Assembly: GCA_038207625.1 (NCBI GenBank)
Contig: JBBQZO010000004.1
Location: 124,001-188,000 of the forward strand
Length of the DNA stretch: 64,000 nt
Reading direction: 5' to 3'
Source of the DNA: JBBQZO01 sp038207625
GTDB lineage: Bacteria > Pseudomonadota > Gammaproteobacteria > Burkholderiales > Burkholderiaceae_D
Shown here piece after piece: positions 50,441-59,830 of this stretch. The first letter of the stretch is position 1, and the number at the start of each line of letters is the position of its first letter. Both the position numbers and the translations under genes were made by a program. The notes below the pieces were generated by a model. The model did not search any database. It saw nothing but the letters and a program-made list of their open reading frames with translations, and was not told the origin of the DNA.

Positions 50441-53008
50441 ATGAGCACAGAGGCATCCCCCGTGGAACGGGGCAGAGTCAATGGTCCGGGCAGCGAGGCG
50501 CTCGACACGCTGTATCGGTTTGTCGCGGCCATCGAGCTGACCCCGATGGTGGCGGTGCACGCCTTCGACCGCGACGGCATCGTGCGCTTCTGGAACAACG
50601 CCAGCGCCCAGTTGTACGGCATCGGCAGCGCCGAGGCCATCGGCCAGCCCTTGAGCTCCTTGCTGGGCTACCAAGCGCCGGACGCCAAGCTCGACGAGGT
50701 GATCGCGGCGATCTGGGACAGCGGCCAGGCGGCCCCGTCGCGCGACTGGCAAGTGCACACGCGCGCCGGCAAGCAGCTGTGGGTCTGTTCGGCCATGTTC
50801 CCGGTGCGCCGCACCGGCGAGGTCGACCAGATCTTTTGCACCGATATCGACATCAGCGCGCGCAAGCAGGAAGAAGCGGCGCTGGCGCAGGTGGGTAGCA
50901 ATTTCCTGACCTTGTTCGACAAGTCGGCTGACGCCATCGTGCTGATCAAGGGCGAGCTGATGGTCGACGCCAATCCGGCCGCGGTGCAGATGTTTGACTG
51001 CGGCGACAAGCGCGAGCTGGTGGGCAAGCGCCTGCTGGACTTTTCGCCGGCCCGCCAGCCGTCCGGCGAGAGCTCGCTGGATGGCGACAGCAGCGAGGTG
51101 CGCGAAGCGCGCCAGAACGGCAACCGGCGCTACGAATGGTGCTTCCAGAGCTGCAAGGGCACGCCGTTCTGGGCCGAGGTGCTGCTCACGTCGATCACGC
51201 TGGACCACGAGTTCCTGTTCTATGCGGTGATCCGCGACATCTCGGCGCGCAAGACCAGCGAGCGCACGCTGTTCATGGCGGCCCAGGTGTTTGAAAACTG
51301 TCGCGATGCGATCATCATCACCGATGCGCTGCACCGGGTGGTGGCGGTGAACCGGGCATTTACCGACATCACCGGCTATTCCTCGCGCGAAATCGTCGGC
51401 CACACGCTCAACGATTACAGTGCCGCCACGCGCGACCCAAGCGTGTTCCAGATGATGTGGGAGCACGTGTCCACGCACGACCACTGGCAGGGCGAGATCT
51501 GGGACCAGCGCAAGAACGGCAGCGTGTACCCGGCCTGGTTTGCCATCACCGCCATCCGCGACGGCAAGAGCGAGATCAGCAATTACATGGCGATCCTGTC
51601 GGACATTACCGACCGCAAAAAAAACGAGGAACACACGCGCCACCTGGCCGAGCACGACTTCCTGACCGACCTGCCGAACCGCGTGCTGTTGCTCGATCGT
51701 CTCAGCCTGGCACTGGCGCAGGCACGCCGGCGCCATTCAATGCTGGCGATCCTGTTTCTCGACCTGGACCATTTCAAGCAGGTCAACGACCGCTACGGCC
51801 ATCAGGTGGGCGACCTGGTGCTCAAGGATGTCGCCCAACGCCTGTCCAAATGCGTGCGCGGGGTCGACACCGTCAGTCGCCAGGGCGGCGACGAGTTCGT
51901 CATCATTCTCAGCGAAATCGGCGGGGTCGACCAGGCCGCGCATGTGGCCAACAGCGTGCTGCAGGCGATCGGCCAGGTCAATGGCGTGGGCGGCAAGGAG
52001 GTGCACATCAGCGCCTCGATCGGTATCAGCGTCTATCCCAACGACGGCGACGAGATCGAGTTGCTGCTCAAGCACGCCGACGTGGCGATGTACCACGCCA
52101 AGGAGGGCGGGCGCAACGCTTTCCAGTTTTTCAACAGCGCCATGAACGCCCATATCGTCGAGCGCGTGCAGCTTGAGACGGCGCTGCGCCAGGCCTTGGC
52201 GCGCGGCGAGTTTGTGCTCGATTATCAGCTCGAGGTCGATATCGCGCAGGGCACGCCGCGCGCGGCCGAGGCCTTGATCCGCTGGCGCCATCCCGAACGC
52301 GGCCTGTTGATGCCCGAGCAATTTCTCGCCGTGGCCGAGGAATGCGGCTTGATGCTGCCGATCGGGCAATGGGTGCTGCGCGAGGCCTGCAGCGCAGCGG
52401 CGCGCTGGCGCGCCCAAAACCATGCGCTGGTGGTGTCAGTCAATTTGTCGACGGCCCAGCTGCTGGACCCCGAGCTGCTGGCCAACGTCGACGCGGCGCT
52501 GGCCGACGCGGGTCTGGCGCCCGAGCTGCTCGACGTCGAGCTGACCGAGGCGGTGATGATGCGCGGCGCGCCCGAGCTGCACGACACGCTGGCGGGCTTG
52601 CGCGCGCGCGGCATCGGCCTGACGATCGACGACTTCGGCACCGGCTATTCGAGCCTGAGTTACCTGGGCCGCTTCCCGCTGACCAAACTGAAGATCGACC
52701 GCTCGTTTGTGCAGGCGATCAACGGCGAACCGAACGACGCGGCCATCGTGCCGGCCATTATTGCGATGGCCAACAGTCTGCACCTGACGGTGGTGGCAGA
52801 AGGCGTCGAGACGGCGGCCCAGCTGGCCTTCCTGCGCCGCCACGCCTGCCACGCCTACCAGGGCAACTACGCCGGCCCACCGGTGCCTGGCTCGGCGGTG
52901 GCGGCGCTCGCTGGCGCGCAAGCGGCCAGCACGCGAACGCCGGATGCGCCGGCGTCGACTGCCACGGGCGACGCTGCGTCACGGGCTGGCGCGCCACCGC
53001 CAGGCTGA
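50441..53008 (+). CDS. PAS-GGDEF-EAL cyclic-di-GMP enzyme
   Basis: An 855-residue soluble protein with three PAS domains (about 25-140, 150-275, 285-400), a GGDEF domain with intact GGDEF around 482-486 and RGVD five residues before it (RxxD inhibitory site), and an EAL domain starting at E610 with NLSTAQL, ELTEAVM, DDFGTGYSS, KIDRSFV and EGVETAAQ all present. Both diguanylate cyclase and phosphodiesterase activity are possible. It lacks a receiver domain, unlike the REC-PAS-GGDEF-EAL protein at 20.4 kb. Monocistronic. Confidence 0.9.
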   Translation: MSTEASPVERGRVNGPGSEALDTLYRFVAAIELTPMVAVHAFDRDGIVRFWNNASAQLYGIGSAEAIGQPLSSLLGYQAPDAKLDEVIAAIWDSGQAAPSRDWQVHTRAGKQLWVCSAMFPVRRTGEVDQIFCTDIDISARKQEEAALAQVGSNFLTLFDKSADAIVLIKGELMVDANPAAVQMFDCGDKRELVGKRLLDFSPARQPSGESSLDGDSSEVREARQNGNRRYEWCFQSCKGTPFWAEVLLTSITLDHEFLFYAVIRDISARKTSERTLFMAAQVFENCRDAIIITDALHRVVAVNRAFTDITGYSSREIVGHTLNDYSAATRDPSVFQMMWEHVSTHDHWQGEIWDQRKNGSVYPAWFAITAIRDGKSEISNYMAILSDITDRKKNEEHTRHLAEHDFLTDLPNRVLLLDRLSLALAQARRRHSMLAILFLDLDHFKQVNDRYGHQVGDLVLKDVAQRLSKCVRGVDTVSRQGGDEFVIILSEIGGVDQAAHVANSVLQAIGQVNGVGGKEVHISASIGISVYPNDGDEIELLLKHADVAMYHAKEGGRNAFQFFNSAMNAHIVERVQLETALRQALARGEFVLDYQLEVDIAQGTPRAAEALIRWRHPERGLLMPEQFLAVAEECGLMLPIGQWVLREACSAAARWRAQNHALVVSVNLSTAQLLDPELLANVDAALADAGLAPELLDVELTEAVMMRGAPELHDTLAGLRARGIGLTIDDFGTGYSSLSYLGRFPLTKLKIDRSFVQAINGEPNDAAIVPAIIAMANSLHLTVVAEGVETAAQLAFLRRHACHAYQGNYAGPPVPGSAVAALAGAQAASTRTPDAPASTATGDAASRAGAPPPG

Positions 53009-53064
53009 ACCGACGCAAGCTGCGCGCCGAAGGCTTGCTAAGCCGGCTCGCGCCGGGTGCCGGG

Positions 53065-54012
53065 TCAGGAAACGGGGCCGTAGGCGCCGTCGTGGAACAC
53101 GGCGGTGGCCGGCGTGTGCATGGCCACCGTGCGCAAATGATCGAGCACCAACTGCGCGCCTGGTGACAGGCTGCGTCCGGCCAACGCGACGACGCCAATT
53201 TCTGCGTACATGGGGGGCATGTCGGCGAATGGCAGGGGTCGCAGCGTGCCAGCGGCAACCTCGTCGGCACTGCCGGCCTCGGTTGACATCAGGATCGCGT
53301 CGTCCTCCTGCACCATCTGCTTGAGCACAAACAGGTTGTCGCATTCGAGCAGCACCGGCACGGGGGCGTGCGGCGCCAGGCCGAGCACGGCGCGCAGTGC
53401 CAGCTTGAACGCGTCGGGCATCAGCAGCGATACAAAACCGTAGGGTAGCAGGTCGCTCGGCTGGCGTGTGGCCTTGGCCAGCAGGGGGTGGCCGGGCCGG
53501 CACATGAAGGAGCCATACTGGCGACACAAAGGGCTGATCGTCAGGTCCGCCGCGGGCGTGATGGCGCGCGTGTCGGCGACGAAAAACTCGATCTCTTCGG
53601 CGCGCAGGTGCAACAGCAGGTAGCGCCAGTTGTTGCTGGCCACGGCCAGGCGCAACTCGGGACGCTGCTGGCGCAACGCGCGTATCAGTTGCGGCAGGAT
53701 CGAGGCGGTCGGCAGCGGCCCTACGCCGAACGCCACCTGGCCGATGGCGCCGTCGCGGATCAGGCCCATGTCGCGCTCCAGGCTGCGCATCTGGAACAGC
53801 AGCGGCCTGGCCTGCGCGAGAAACACCGCGCCCACCGTCGTCAGGCGCACGTTGCGGTTGTCGCGGTCGAACAACAGCAAGCCCAGTTCATCCTCCAGCG
53901 TCTGGATGCTGCGGCTGAGCGCCGGTTGGCTGAGGTGCAGCTTGTCGGCCGCCCGCGCAAAGTTCAATTCCTCTGCCAGCGCGATCGCATAGCGTAGTCG
54001 TTTGATGTCCAT
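53065..54012 (-). CDS. LysR-family regulator divergent from the alkylsulfatase cluster
   Basis: A 315-residue LysR protein: HTH IALAEELNFARAADKLHLSQ, then PALSRSIQTLEDELGLLLFD, and an effector domain (about 90-300). It is divergently placed 144 bp from the GMC dehydrogenase-alkylsulfatase operon, as SdsB1 is from sdsA1 in Pseudomonas, so control by alkyl sulfate or a long-chain alcohol is likely. The ATG 54012 gives the canonical MDIKRLRYAIALAEE start. Confidence 0.88.
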   Translation of the reverse strand: MDIKRLRYAIALAEELNFARAADKLHLSQPALSRSIQTLEDELGLLLFDRDNRNVRLTTVGAVFLAQARPLLFQMRSLERDMGLIRDGAIGQVAFGVGPLPTASILPQLIRALRQQRPELRLAVASNNWRYLLLHLRAEEIEFFVADTRAITPAADLTISPLCRQYGSFMCRPGHPLLAKATRQPSDLLPYGFVSLLMPDAFKLALRAVLGLAPHAPVPVLLECDNLFVLKQMVQEDDAILMSTEAGSADEVAAGTLRPLPFADMPPMYAEIGVVALAGRSLSPGAQLVLDHLRTVAMHTPATAVFHDGAYGPVS

Positions 54013-54033
54013 GGGCTGCTTTCATGATGCGCT

Positions 54034-54050
54034 ATAGGTATTATATCTAT
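54034..54050. promoter_or_regulatory. LysR-type operator in the divergent gap
   Basis: ATAGGTAT (54034-54041) and ATATCTAT (54043-54050) form an 8-1-8 dyad with one mismatch, AT-rich and of T-N11-A type, 21 bp before the LysR start and ~105 bp before the GMC gene. Confidence 0.5.
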
Positions 54051-54156
54051 CGAAATAATGCATTGGACTGCATCACTTGTCCACCATAAACTTGCTTCCC
54101 AGTGATGCCGAGAAAAAGAAAACACGCAAACCGGCGCGCTTGCAGGAGACAACAGC

Positions 54157-55785
54157 ATGAGCAAGCAGCAATTCGATTACGTCATCGTCGGCGCCGGTTC
54201 GGCCGGCTGCGTCCTGGCCGCGCGCCTCTCTGAAGACCCCCGCGTGACGGTCTGCCTGCTCGAAGCGGGCGGGCCGGACAACAGCGTGCTGATCCACGCG
54301 CCGGCCGGCGTCGTCGCGATGGTACCGACCACCATCAACAACTATGCCTACCAGACCGTACCCCAGCCCGGCCTGAACGGACGCTGCGGTTACCAGCCGC
54401 GCGGCAAGACCTTGGGCGGTTCGAGCTCGATCAATGCGATGCTGTATGTGCGCGGGCACCGCTGGGACTACGATCAATGGGAAGCGCTGGGCAACACCGG
54501 CTGGTCGTATGACAGTGTACTGCCGTATTTCAAACAGTCGCAAAACCACGAGCTGGGACCGGCCTATGACGCGTATCACGGCCAGGGCGGTCCGCTGAAC
54601 GTGATGTACCCGCGCCACACCAGCGCCGTCAACCAGATGTTCATCGCCGCCGCAGCCACGCAAGGCATCGCGCCAACCAGCGACTACAACGGCGCCCAGC
54701 AGGGCGGCGCCTTCCTGTACCAGGCCACCCAGCGCAACGGCGAGCGCTGCAGCGCGGCCAAAGGCTACCTGACGCCGAATCTGTCGCGTCCGAATTTGAC
54801 CGTACTTACCCGCGCCGTCACGGCCCGCATCCTGCGGGGCGGCCGGCGCGCCACTGGCGTGGCCTACTACCGCGCCAACGTGCTGTGCGAAGTGCATGCG
54901 CGGCGCGAGGTGATCGTCGCCGCCGGCGCGTTCGGCTCGCCCCAGCTGCTGATGTTGTCCGGCATCGGCCCGGGCGCGCACCTGAGCGAGCATGGCATCG
55001 CCAGCGTGCTCGACCTACCGGGCGTGGGCCAGAACCTGCAAGACCATATCGATTACGTGCAGAGCTGGCGCGTACCGAGCCATACCGACACCTTCGGCCT
55101 GTCGCTGCGCGGGGGCGCCAAGGTGGCCGCCGCCATGCTCGAATGGCGCCGCCACCGCACCGGCATGATCACCAGCCCGTTCGGCGAGGCCGGCGCGTTC
55201 TTCTGCTCGAGCCCGCAGGTGACGGTGCCCGACCTGCAACTGGTGTTCGTGCTGGCGATGGTGGACGACCATGCGCGCAAGATGCACCTCGGTCACGGCA
55301 TCTCCTGCCACGTCGACGTGTTGCGTCCGTTCTCGCGCGGCACGGTCGGCCTGCGCAGCGCCGACGCGCGCAGCGCGCCCGTGATCGACCCGCGCTTCCT
55401 GTCCGACCAGCGCGACGTCGATCTGCTGATCAAGGGCGCCAGGATCCAGCAGCGCATCATGGAATCGGCCCCGCTCGAGCCGGTGCGCGGCGCCATGCTG
55501 TACCCGGTGCGCAGCGGCGACGACGCCGCGCTCGCGGCCGACATCCGCAACCGCGCCGACACCCAATACCACCCGGTCGGCACCTGCAAGATGGGGCCGC
55601 GCCACGACCGCATGGCCGTTGTCGACGAGCGCCTGTGCGTGCGCGGCATGGCCGGCCTGCGCGTGGTCGACGCCTCCATCATGCCCACCCTCATCGGTGG
55701 CAATACCAACGCGCCCACCATCATGATCGCCGAAAAAGCGGCCCAGATGATACTTGCCGACGCGCGCCGCGCACAAGCTGCCTGA
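54157..55785 (+). CDS. GMC-family alcohol dehydrogenase (AlkJ-like)
   Basis: A 542-residue FAD enzyme: DYVIVGAGSAGCVLAARLSE is the FAD motif, GKTLGGSSSINAMLYVRG the GMC signature and DTQYHPVGTCKMG contains the active-site histidine as in AlkJ-type long-chain alcohol dehydrogenases rather than BetA. It likely oxidises the alcohol released by the alkylsulfatase encoded 28 bp downstream. First gene of the operon. Confidence 0.88.
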   Translation: MSKQQFDYVIVGAGSAGCVLAARLSEDPRVTVCLLEAGGPDNSVLIHAPAGVVAMVPTTINNYAYQTVPQPGLNGRCGYQPRGKTLGGSSSINAMLYVRGHRWDYDQWEALGNTGWSYDSVLPYFKQSQNHELGPAYDAYHGQGGPLNVMYPRHTSAVNQMFIAAAATQGIAPTSDYNGAQQGGAFLYQATQRNGERCSAAKGYLTPNLSRPNLTVLTRAVTARILRGGRRATGVAYYRANVLCEVHARREVIVAAGAFGSPQLLMLSGIGPGAHLSEHGIASVLDLPGVGQNLQDHIDYVQSWRVPSHTDTFGLSLRGGAKVAAAMLEWRRHRTGMITSPFGEAGAFFCSSPQVTVPDLQLVFVLAMVDDHARKMHLGHGISCHVDVLRPFSRGTVGLRSADARSAPVIDPRFLSDQRDVDLLIKGARIQQRIMESAPLEPVRGAMLYPVRSGDDAALAADIRNRADTQYHPVGTCKMGPRHDRMAVVDERLCVRGMAGLRVVDASIMPTLIGGNTNAPTIMIAEKAAQMILADARRAQAA

Positions 55786-55813
55786 CCCCGACACTTCCAC
55801 TGAAGGACATCCC

Positions 55814-57943
55814 ATGACCATCCGCACCGCCCGCCTCACGGCGCTGGCGCTGGCTGCCTGCGCCTGCCAGCTCGCCGCCGCCCCGACCGCTTCCGCCGCT
55901 CCCACCGCTCCGACCGCCTCTGCCGCACCGACCCCATCTGCCGTTCCGGCAACTTCCGCCGCGCCGGCCACATCCGGCGCACAGGCCACATCCGGCGCAC
56001 AGGCGAGCGCGCCGATCACCGCGCCGAAATCGGCGACCCCGGTCGCGGCGAAGGCGGCCCACGCCCAGCCGGCCAGCAGCATCACCGCCGCCGCCAACCA
56101 CGCGTTCGGCGCCACGCTGGCGCTGGCCGACACCCAGGACTTCGAGGACGCCACGCGCGGCCTGATCGCCACCATGCCCGAGCCGGTCCTGAAGGACGGC
56201 GCCGGCAACGTGGTGTGGGACGCCAAGCGTTTCGACTTCATCAGCGGCGCAGCCCCGGCCAGCGTCAACCCCAGCCTGTGGCGCCAGGAAAAGCTCAACA
56301 ACGCGCACGGCCTGTTCAAGGTGTCCGACGGCATCTACCAGCTGCGTGGCTACGACATCTCGAATCTGACGCTGATCGAGGGCAAGACCGGCTGGATCCT
56401 GGTCGACCCGCTGGTCAGCGCCGAAATGGGCAAGGCCGCCCTGGCGTTCGCCTTGCGCCAACTGGGCAATCAACCTGTCGTGGCGGTGATCTACACGCAC
56501 GGCCACGCCGACCATTTCGGCGGCGTGCGCGGCGTCGTCAGCGAGGCCGACGTGTTGGCCGGCAAGGTGCGCATCATCGCCCCGGATGGCTTCATGGAAA
56601 CCTCGGTGGCCGAGAACGTCCTGGCTGGCAACGCCATGACGCGCCGGGCCCAGTACCAGTTCGGCACGGCGCTGCCGGCCGGCGTGCTGGGCGGGGTCGG
56701 CTCCGGCCTGGGCAAAGCCGTCTCGGTGGGCAGCATCGGCCTGATCGCGCCCACCGAAACGGTCAGCAAGACGGGCCAGGAGCTGCTCATCGACGGCCTG
56801 CGCTTCGTGTTCCAAATGGATAACGGCTCGGAGGCGCCGGCCGAGCTGACCTTCTACCTGCCCGAGTTGCACGCGCTGTGCCTTGCCGAGGTCGCCACGA
56901 CGACGATGCACAACATCTACACGCTGCGCGGCGCCAAGACGCGCGACGCGCTCGGCTGGAGCAAATACATCAACGAAATGCTCGACCTGTTCCCCGGCGC
57001 CGAGGTAGGCTTCCGCAGCCATCACTGGCCCGTGTGGGGGCAGCAACGCGTGCGCGAGCACCTGGCCAAGCAGCGCGACATGTACCGCTTCCTGCACGAT
57101 CAGGCGCTGCACCTGGCCAACCAGGGCGTGCCGTTCGAGGACGTGGGCAGCGCCACCTTCTACCCGAAAGCCTTGCAGGCCGATTTTTCCACCCACGGTT
57201 ACTACGGCACGCTCAGCCACAACCTGCGCGCGGTCAATAACTACTATCTCGGTTGGTACGACAGCAACCCGGCCACGCTGAACCGCCTGCCGAAAAAAGA
57301 CAGCGCGCAGCGCCACGTGGCGGCGATGGGCGGCGCCAAGGCGGTGCTGGACAAGGCGCGCCTGGCCTACCAGGCGGGCGACTACCGCTGGGTCGCCGAG
57401 ATGCTCGACCACCTGGTGTTCGCCGAACCGGGCAACACCAAGGCACGCCTGCTGCAGGCGGACACGCTGGAACAACTGGGCTACCAGGCCGAGTCCGCCA
57501 TCTGGCGCAACGAGTACCTGACCGGCGCCAAGGAATTGCGCGAAGGCCCGGTCAAGACGCGTCTGTCGACGCAAGGGCCGGACCTGATGCGCGCCATGTC
57601 GATCGAGATGATTTTCGACTACCTGGCGGTGCGCCTGAACGATGAAAAAGTGGACGGTCTGCAGATCGGCATCAACCTCGCCTTCACCGACAGCAAGGAA
57701 AACTATGCGCTCGAGCTGTCCAATTCGGTGCTCAACAACACCCGCGGACGGGTGCTGGCCAAGCCGGACGTGGCGCTCAGCCTGAGCCAGGCTGCTCTGT
57801 TCAAGCTGCTGGTGGCCAAGGTGCCGCTGGCCACGCTGATCGCGGCCGGCGAGGTCAAGCTCGCTGGCGAGCCGAAGCTGCTCGGCGTGCTGTTTTCCAG
57901 CTTCGACCAGTTCGATCCGCTCTACAACATCGTCACGCCGTAA
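55814..57943 (+). CDS. Alkylsulfatase, metallo-beta-lactamase type (SdsA1-like)
   Basis: A 709-residue exported enzyme: signal peptide, then a 60-residue Ala/Thr/Pro/Ser-rich linker containing an exact 18-bp direct repeat (55967-56002, encoding ATSGAQ twice). Catalytic zinc motif THGHADHFGG has H229, H231, D233 and H234; ENVLAGNAMTRRAQYQ and SHHWPVWG are the second metal ligands, and the last ~130 residues are the SCP2-like alkylsulfatase C-terminal domain. It hydrolyses alkyl sulfates (SDS-type) to alcohol and sulfate in the periplasm. AAGGA precedes ATG 55814. Operon with GMC and ligase. Confidence 0.9.
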   Translation: MTIRTARLTALALAACACQLAAAPTASAAPTAPTASAAPTPSAVPATSAAPATSGAQATSGAQASAPITAPKSATPVAAKAAHAQPASSITAAANHAFGATLALADTQDFEDATRGLIATMPEPVLKDGAGNVVWDAKRFDFISGAAPASVNPSLWRQEKLNNAHGLFKVSDGIYQLRGYDISNLTLIEGKTGWILVDPLVSAEMGKAALAFALRQLGNQPVVAVIYTHGHADHFGGVRGVVSEADVLAGKVRIIAPDGFMETSVAENVLAGNAMTRRAQYQFGTALPAGVLGGVGSGLGKAVSVGSIGLIAPTETVSKTGQELLIDGLRFVFQMDNGSEAPAELTFYLPELHALCLAEVATTTMHNIYTLRGAKTRDALGWSKYINEMLDLFPGAEVGFRSHHWPVWGQQRVREHLAKQRDMYRFLHDQALHLANQGVPFEDVGSATFYPKALQADFSTHGYYGTLSHNLRAVNNYYLGWYDSNPATLNRLPKKDSAQRHVAAMGGAKAVLDKARLAYQAGDYRWVAEMLDHLVFAEPGNTKARLLQADTLEQLGYQAESAIWRNEYLTGAKELREGPVKTRLSTQGPDLMRAMSIEMIFDYLAVRLNDEKVDGLQIGINLAFTDSKENYALELSNSVLNNTRGRVLAKPDVALSLSQAALFKLLVAKVPLATLIAAGEVKLAGEPKLLGVLFSSFDQFDPLYNIVTP

Positions 57944-57969
57944 GCGGCGCGACTCTTCAAGGACTCACC

Positions 57970-59616
57970 ATGTTCGGACAAATGCAGGACCAGCCCCTGC
58001 TCATTTCCTCGCTGCTGGAGCACGCCGAGCGCTTCCACCCGGAAGCGCAGATCGTCAGCCGCACGCACGAGGGCGCCGTGCAGCGTTCCAACTGGCGCGC
58101 CACGGGGCAGCGCGTGCGCCGCCTCGCGCAGGCGCTGGCGCAACAGGGCATCAAGCAGGGCAGCATGGTCGCCACGCTGGCCTGGAACGAGCAGCGCCAC
58201 CTCGAACTGTATTTCGCCGTGATGGGCCTGGGCGCCGTGCTGCACACGGTCAACCCGCGCCTCTCGCCCGAGCACATGGCGTATGTGCTCAATCATGCCG
58301 ACGACACCTGGCTGTTCTTCGACCCCGCCTTCGCGCCGCTGGTGCTGGCGCTGCAGGACCAGCTGCCCAAGGTGCGCCACTTTTGCGTGCTGAGCGACGC
58401 GCTTGATCCGGGCGCCGCAACGCTGCCGCTGCGCGAGCTGCAAACCTACGAAAGCCTGCTCGCGTCGGTCGAGGCGGACCCGGCGTTTTGCTGGCCCCGT
58501 TTCGACGAGCGCAGCGCGGCCTCGCTGTGCTACACCTCGGGCACCACGGGCAACCCGAAAGGGGTGCTGTCCTCGCACCGCTCGACGGTGCTGCATTCCT
58601 GCGTGGTCGGCCTGCCCGACCTGATGAACGCGTCCGCCAACGCCACCGTGCTGGTGGTGGTGCCGCTGTTCCATGTGAACGCGTGGGGCCTGCCGTTCGC
58701 CGCCGCCATGACCGGCACCAAGCTGGTGCTGCCGGGCCGCCACCTGGACGGCAAGAGCCTGTATGCGCTGATGCGCGACGAGCGCGTGACGCTGGCGGCC
58801 GGCGTGCCGACGCTCTGGCAGATGCTGTTCCAGTACGTCGACGCCGAGGGCCTGAAGCCGAAGGACGATCTGTGCTTGAGCACGGCGGTGGTGGGCGGTT
58901 CGGCCGCGCCGCGCTCGATGATCGAGCGCTTCGACCGTGACTTCGGCGCCTTTCTGCTGCACGCCTGGGGCATGACCGAAATGAGCCCGCTGGGCGTGAT
59001 GTGCCAGCTGCTGCCCAAGCACGCCGGCCTGCCGGCCGAGCAGCGCTACGACATCCAGATGAAGCAGGGCCGCGCCGTCTGGGGTGTGCAACTGAAGATC
59101 GTCGACGAGGACGGCGTGCGCCTGCCGCACGACGGCGTGGCGCGCGGACGCCTCTTGGTGTCCGGGCCGTGGGTGGTGGCGCGCTACTTCAAGGACGAGG
59201 GCGGCGAGCTGCTCGACGCCGAGGGATTTTTCGACACCGGCGACGTGGCCGTGATCGACGCCGACGGCTACCTGACGCTGGTGGACCGCTCCAAGGACGT
59301 CATCAAGTCGGGCGGCGAATGGATTTCATCGATCGACCTGGAGAACACGGCCGTCGGCTGCCCGGGTCTGGCAATGGCCGCCGTGATCGGCGTGGCCCAT
59401 CCGAAGTGGCAGGAGCGCCCGCTGCTGGTATGCGTGAAACAGCCCGGCAGCGACGTCGGCAAGGACGATGTGCTGCGCTATCTGTCGGGCCGGGTCGCCA
59501 AGTGGTGGCTGCCGGACGACGTGGTGTTCGTCGACGCGCTGCCGATGACGGCCACCGGAAAAATTTACAAGCTGGGCCTGCGCGCGCAGTTCCGCCACCA
59601 CAGCCTGCCCGCGTAA
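57970..59616 (+). CDS. Long/medium-chain fatty acid-CoA ligase
   Basis: A 548-residue AMP-forming ligase. CYTSGTTGNPKG is the phosphate-binding motif and VDRSKDVIKSGGEWISSIDL the adenylation/thioesterification hinge. HAWGMTEMSPLGV is the substrate-pocket region of AlkK-type medium/long-chain ligases. It would activate the fatty acid formed from the alkyl chain. It follows the alkylsulfatase by 26 bp. Confidence 0.92.
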   Translation: MFGQMQDQPLLISSLLEHAERFHPEAQIVSRTHEGAVQRSNWRATGQRVRRLAQALAQQGIKQGSMVATLAWNEQRHLELYFAVMGLGAVLHTVNPRLSPEHMAYVLNHADDTWLFFDPAFAPLVLALQDQLPKVRHFCVLSDALDPGAATLPLRELQTYESLLASVEADPAFCWPRFDERSAASLCYTSGTTGNPKGVLSSHRSTVLHSCVVGLPDLMNASANATVLVVVPLFHVNAWGLPFAAAMTGTKLVLPGRHLDGKSLYALMRDERVTLAAGVPTLWQMLFQYVDAEGLKPKDDLCLSTAVVGGSAAPRSMIERFDRDFGAFLLHAWGMTEMSPLGVMCQLLPKHAGLPAEQRYDIQMKQGRAVWGVQLKIVDEDGVRLPHDGVARGRLLVSGPWVVARYFKDEGGELLDAEGFFDTGDVAVIDADGYLTLVDRSKDVIKSGGEWISSIDLENTAVGCPGLAMAAVIGVAHPKWQERPLLVCVKQPGSDVGKDDVLRYLSGRVAKWWLPDDVVFVDALPMTATGKIYKLGLRAQFRHHSLPA

Positions 59617-59658
59617 AAAGGCAACGAGTCCGCATCGGAGTGTGTACCGCAGCGAGCG

Positions 59659-59793
59659 CATCACCGCAGCACCGCAGCACCGCAGCGCCGCGGCACCGCA
59701 TCACAGCAGCACCGCAGCACCGCAGCACCGCAGCACCGCAGTACCGCATCACAGCATCACAGCAGCACCGCAGCACCGCAGCACCGCAGCACA
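59659..59793. repeat. 8-bp short tandem repeat tract (ACCGCAGC type)
   Basis: The 214-bp gap before the DUF1302 gene contains about 135 bp made almost only of the octamer ACCGCAGC and near variants (runs around 59663-59683, 59710-59739 and 59765-59791), interrupted by GCATCAC units. Eight is not a multiple of three and no gene is crossed; such tracts change length by slippage and might act on transcription of the outer-membrane gene downstream. Confidence 0.9.
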
Positions 59794-59830
59794 AAGCTTC
59801 ATTCGTTGATAAAAATATAGGGGAGACAGG

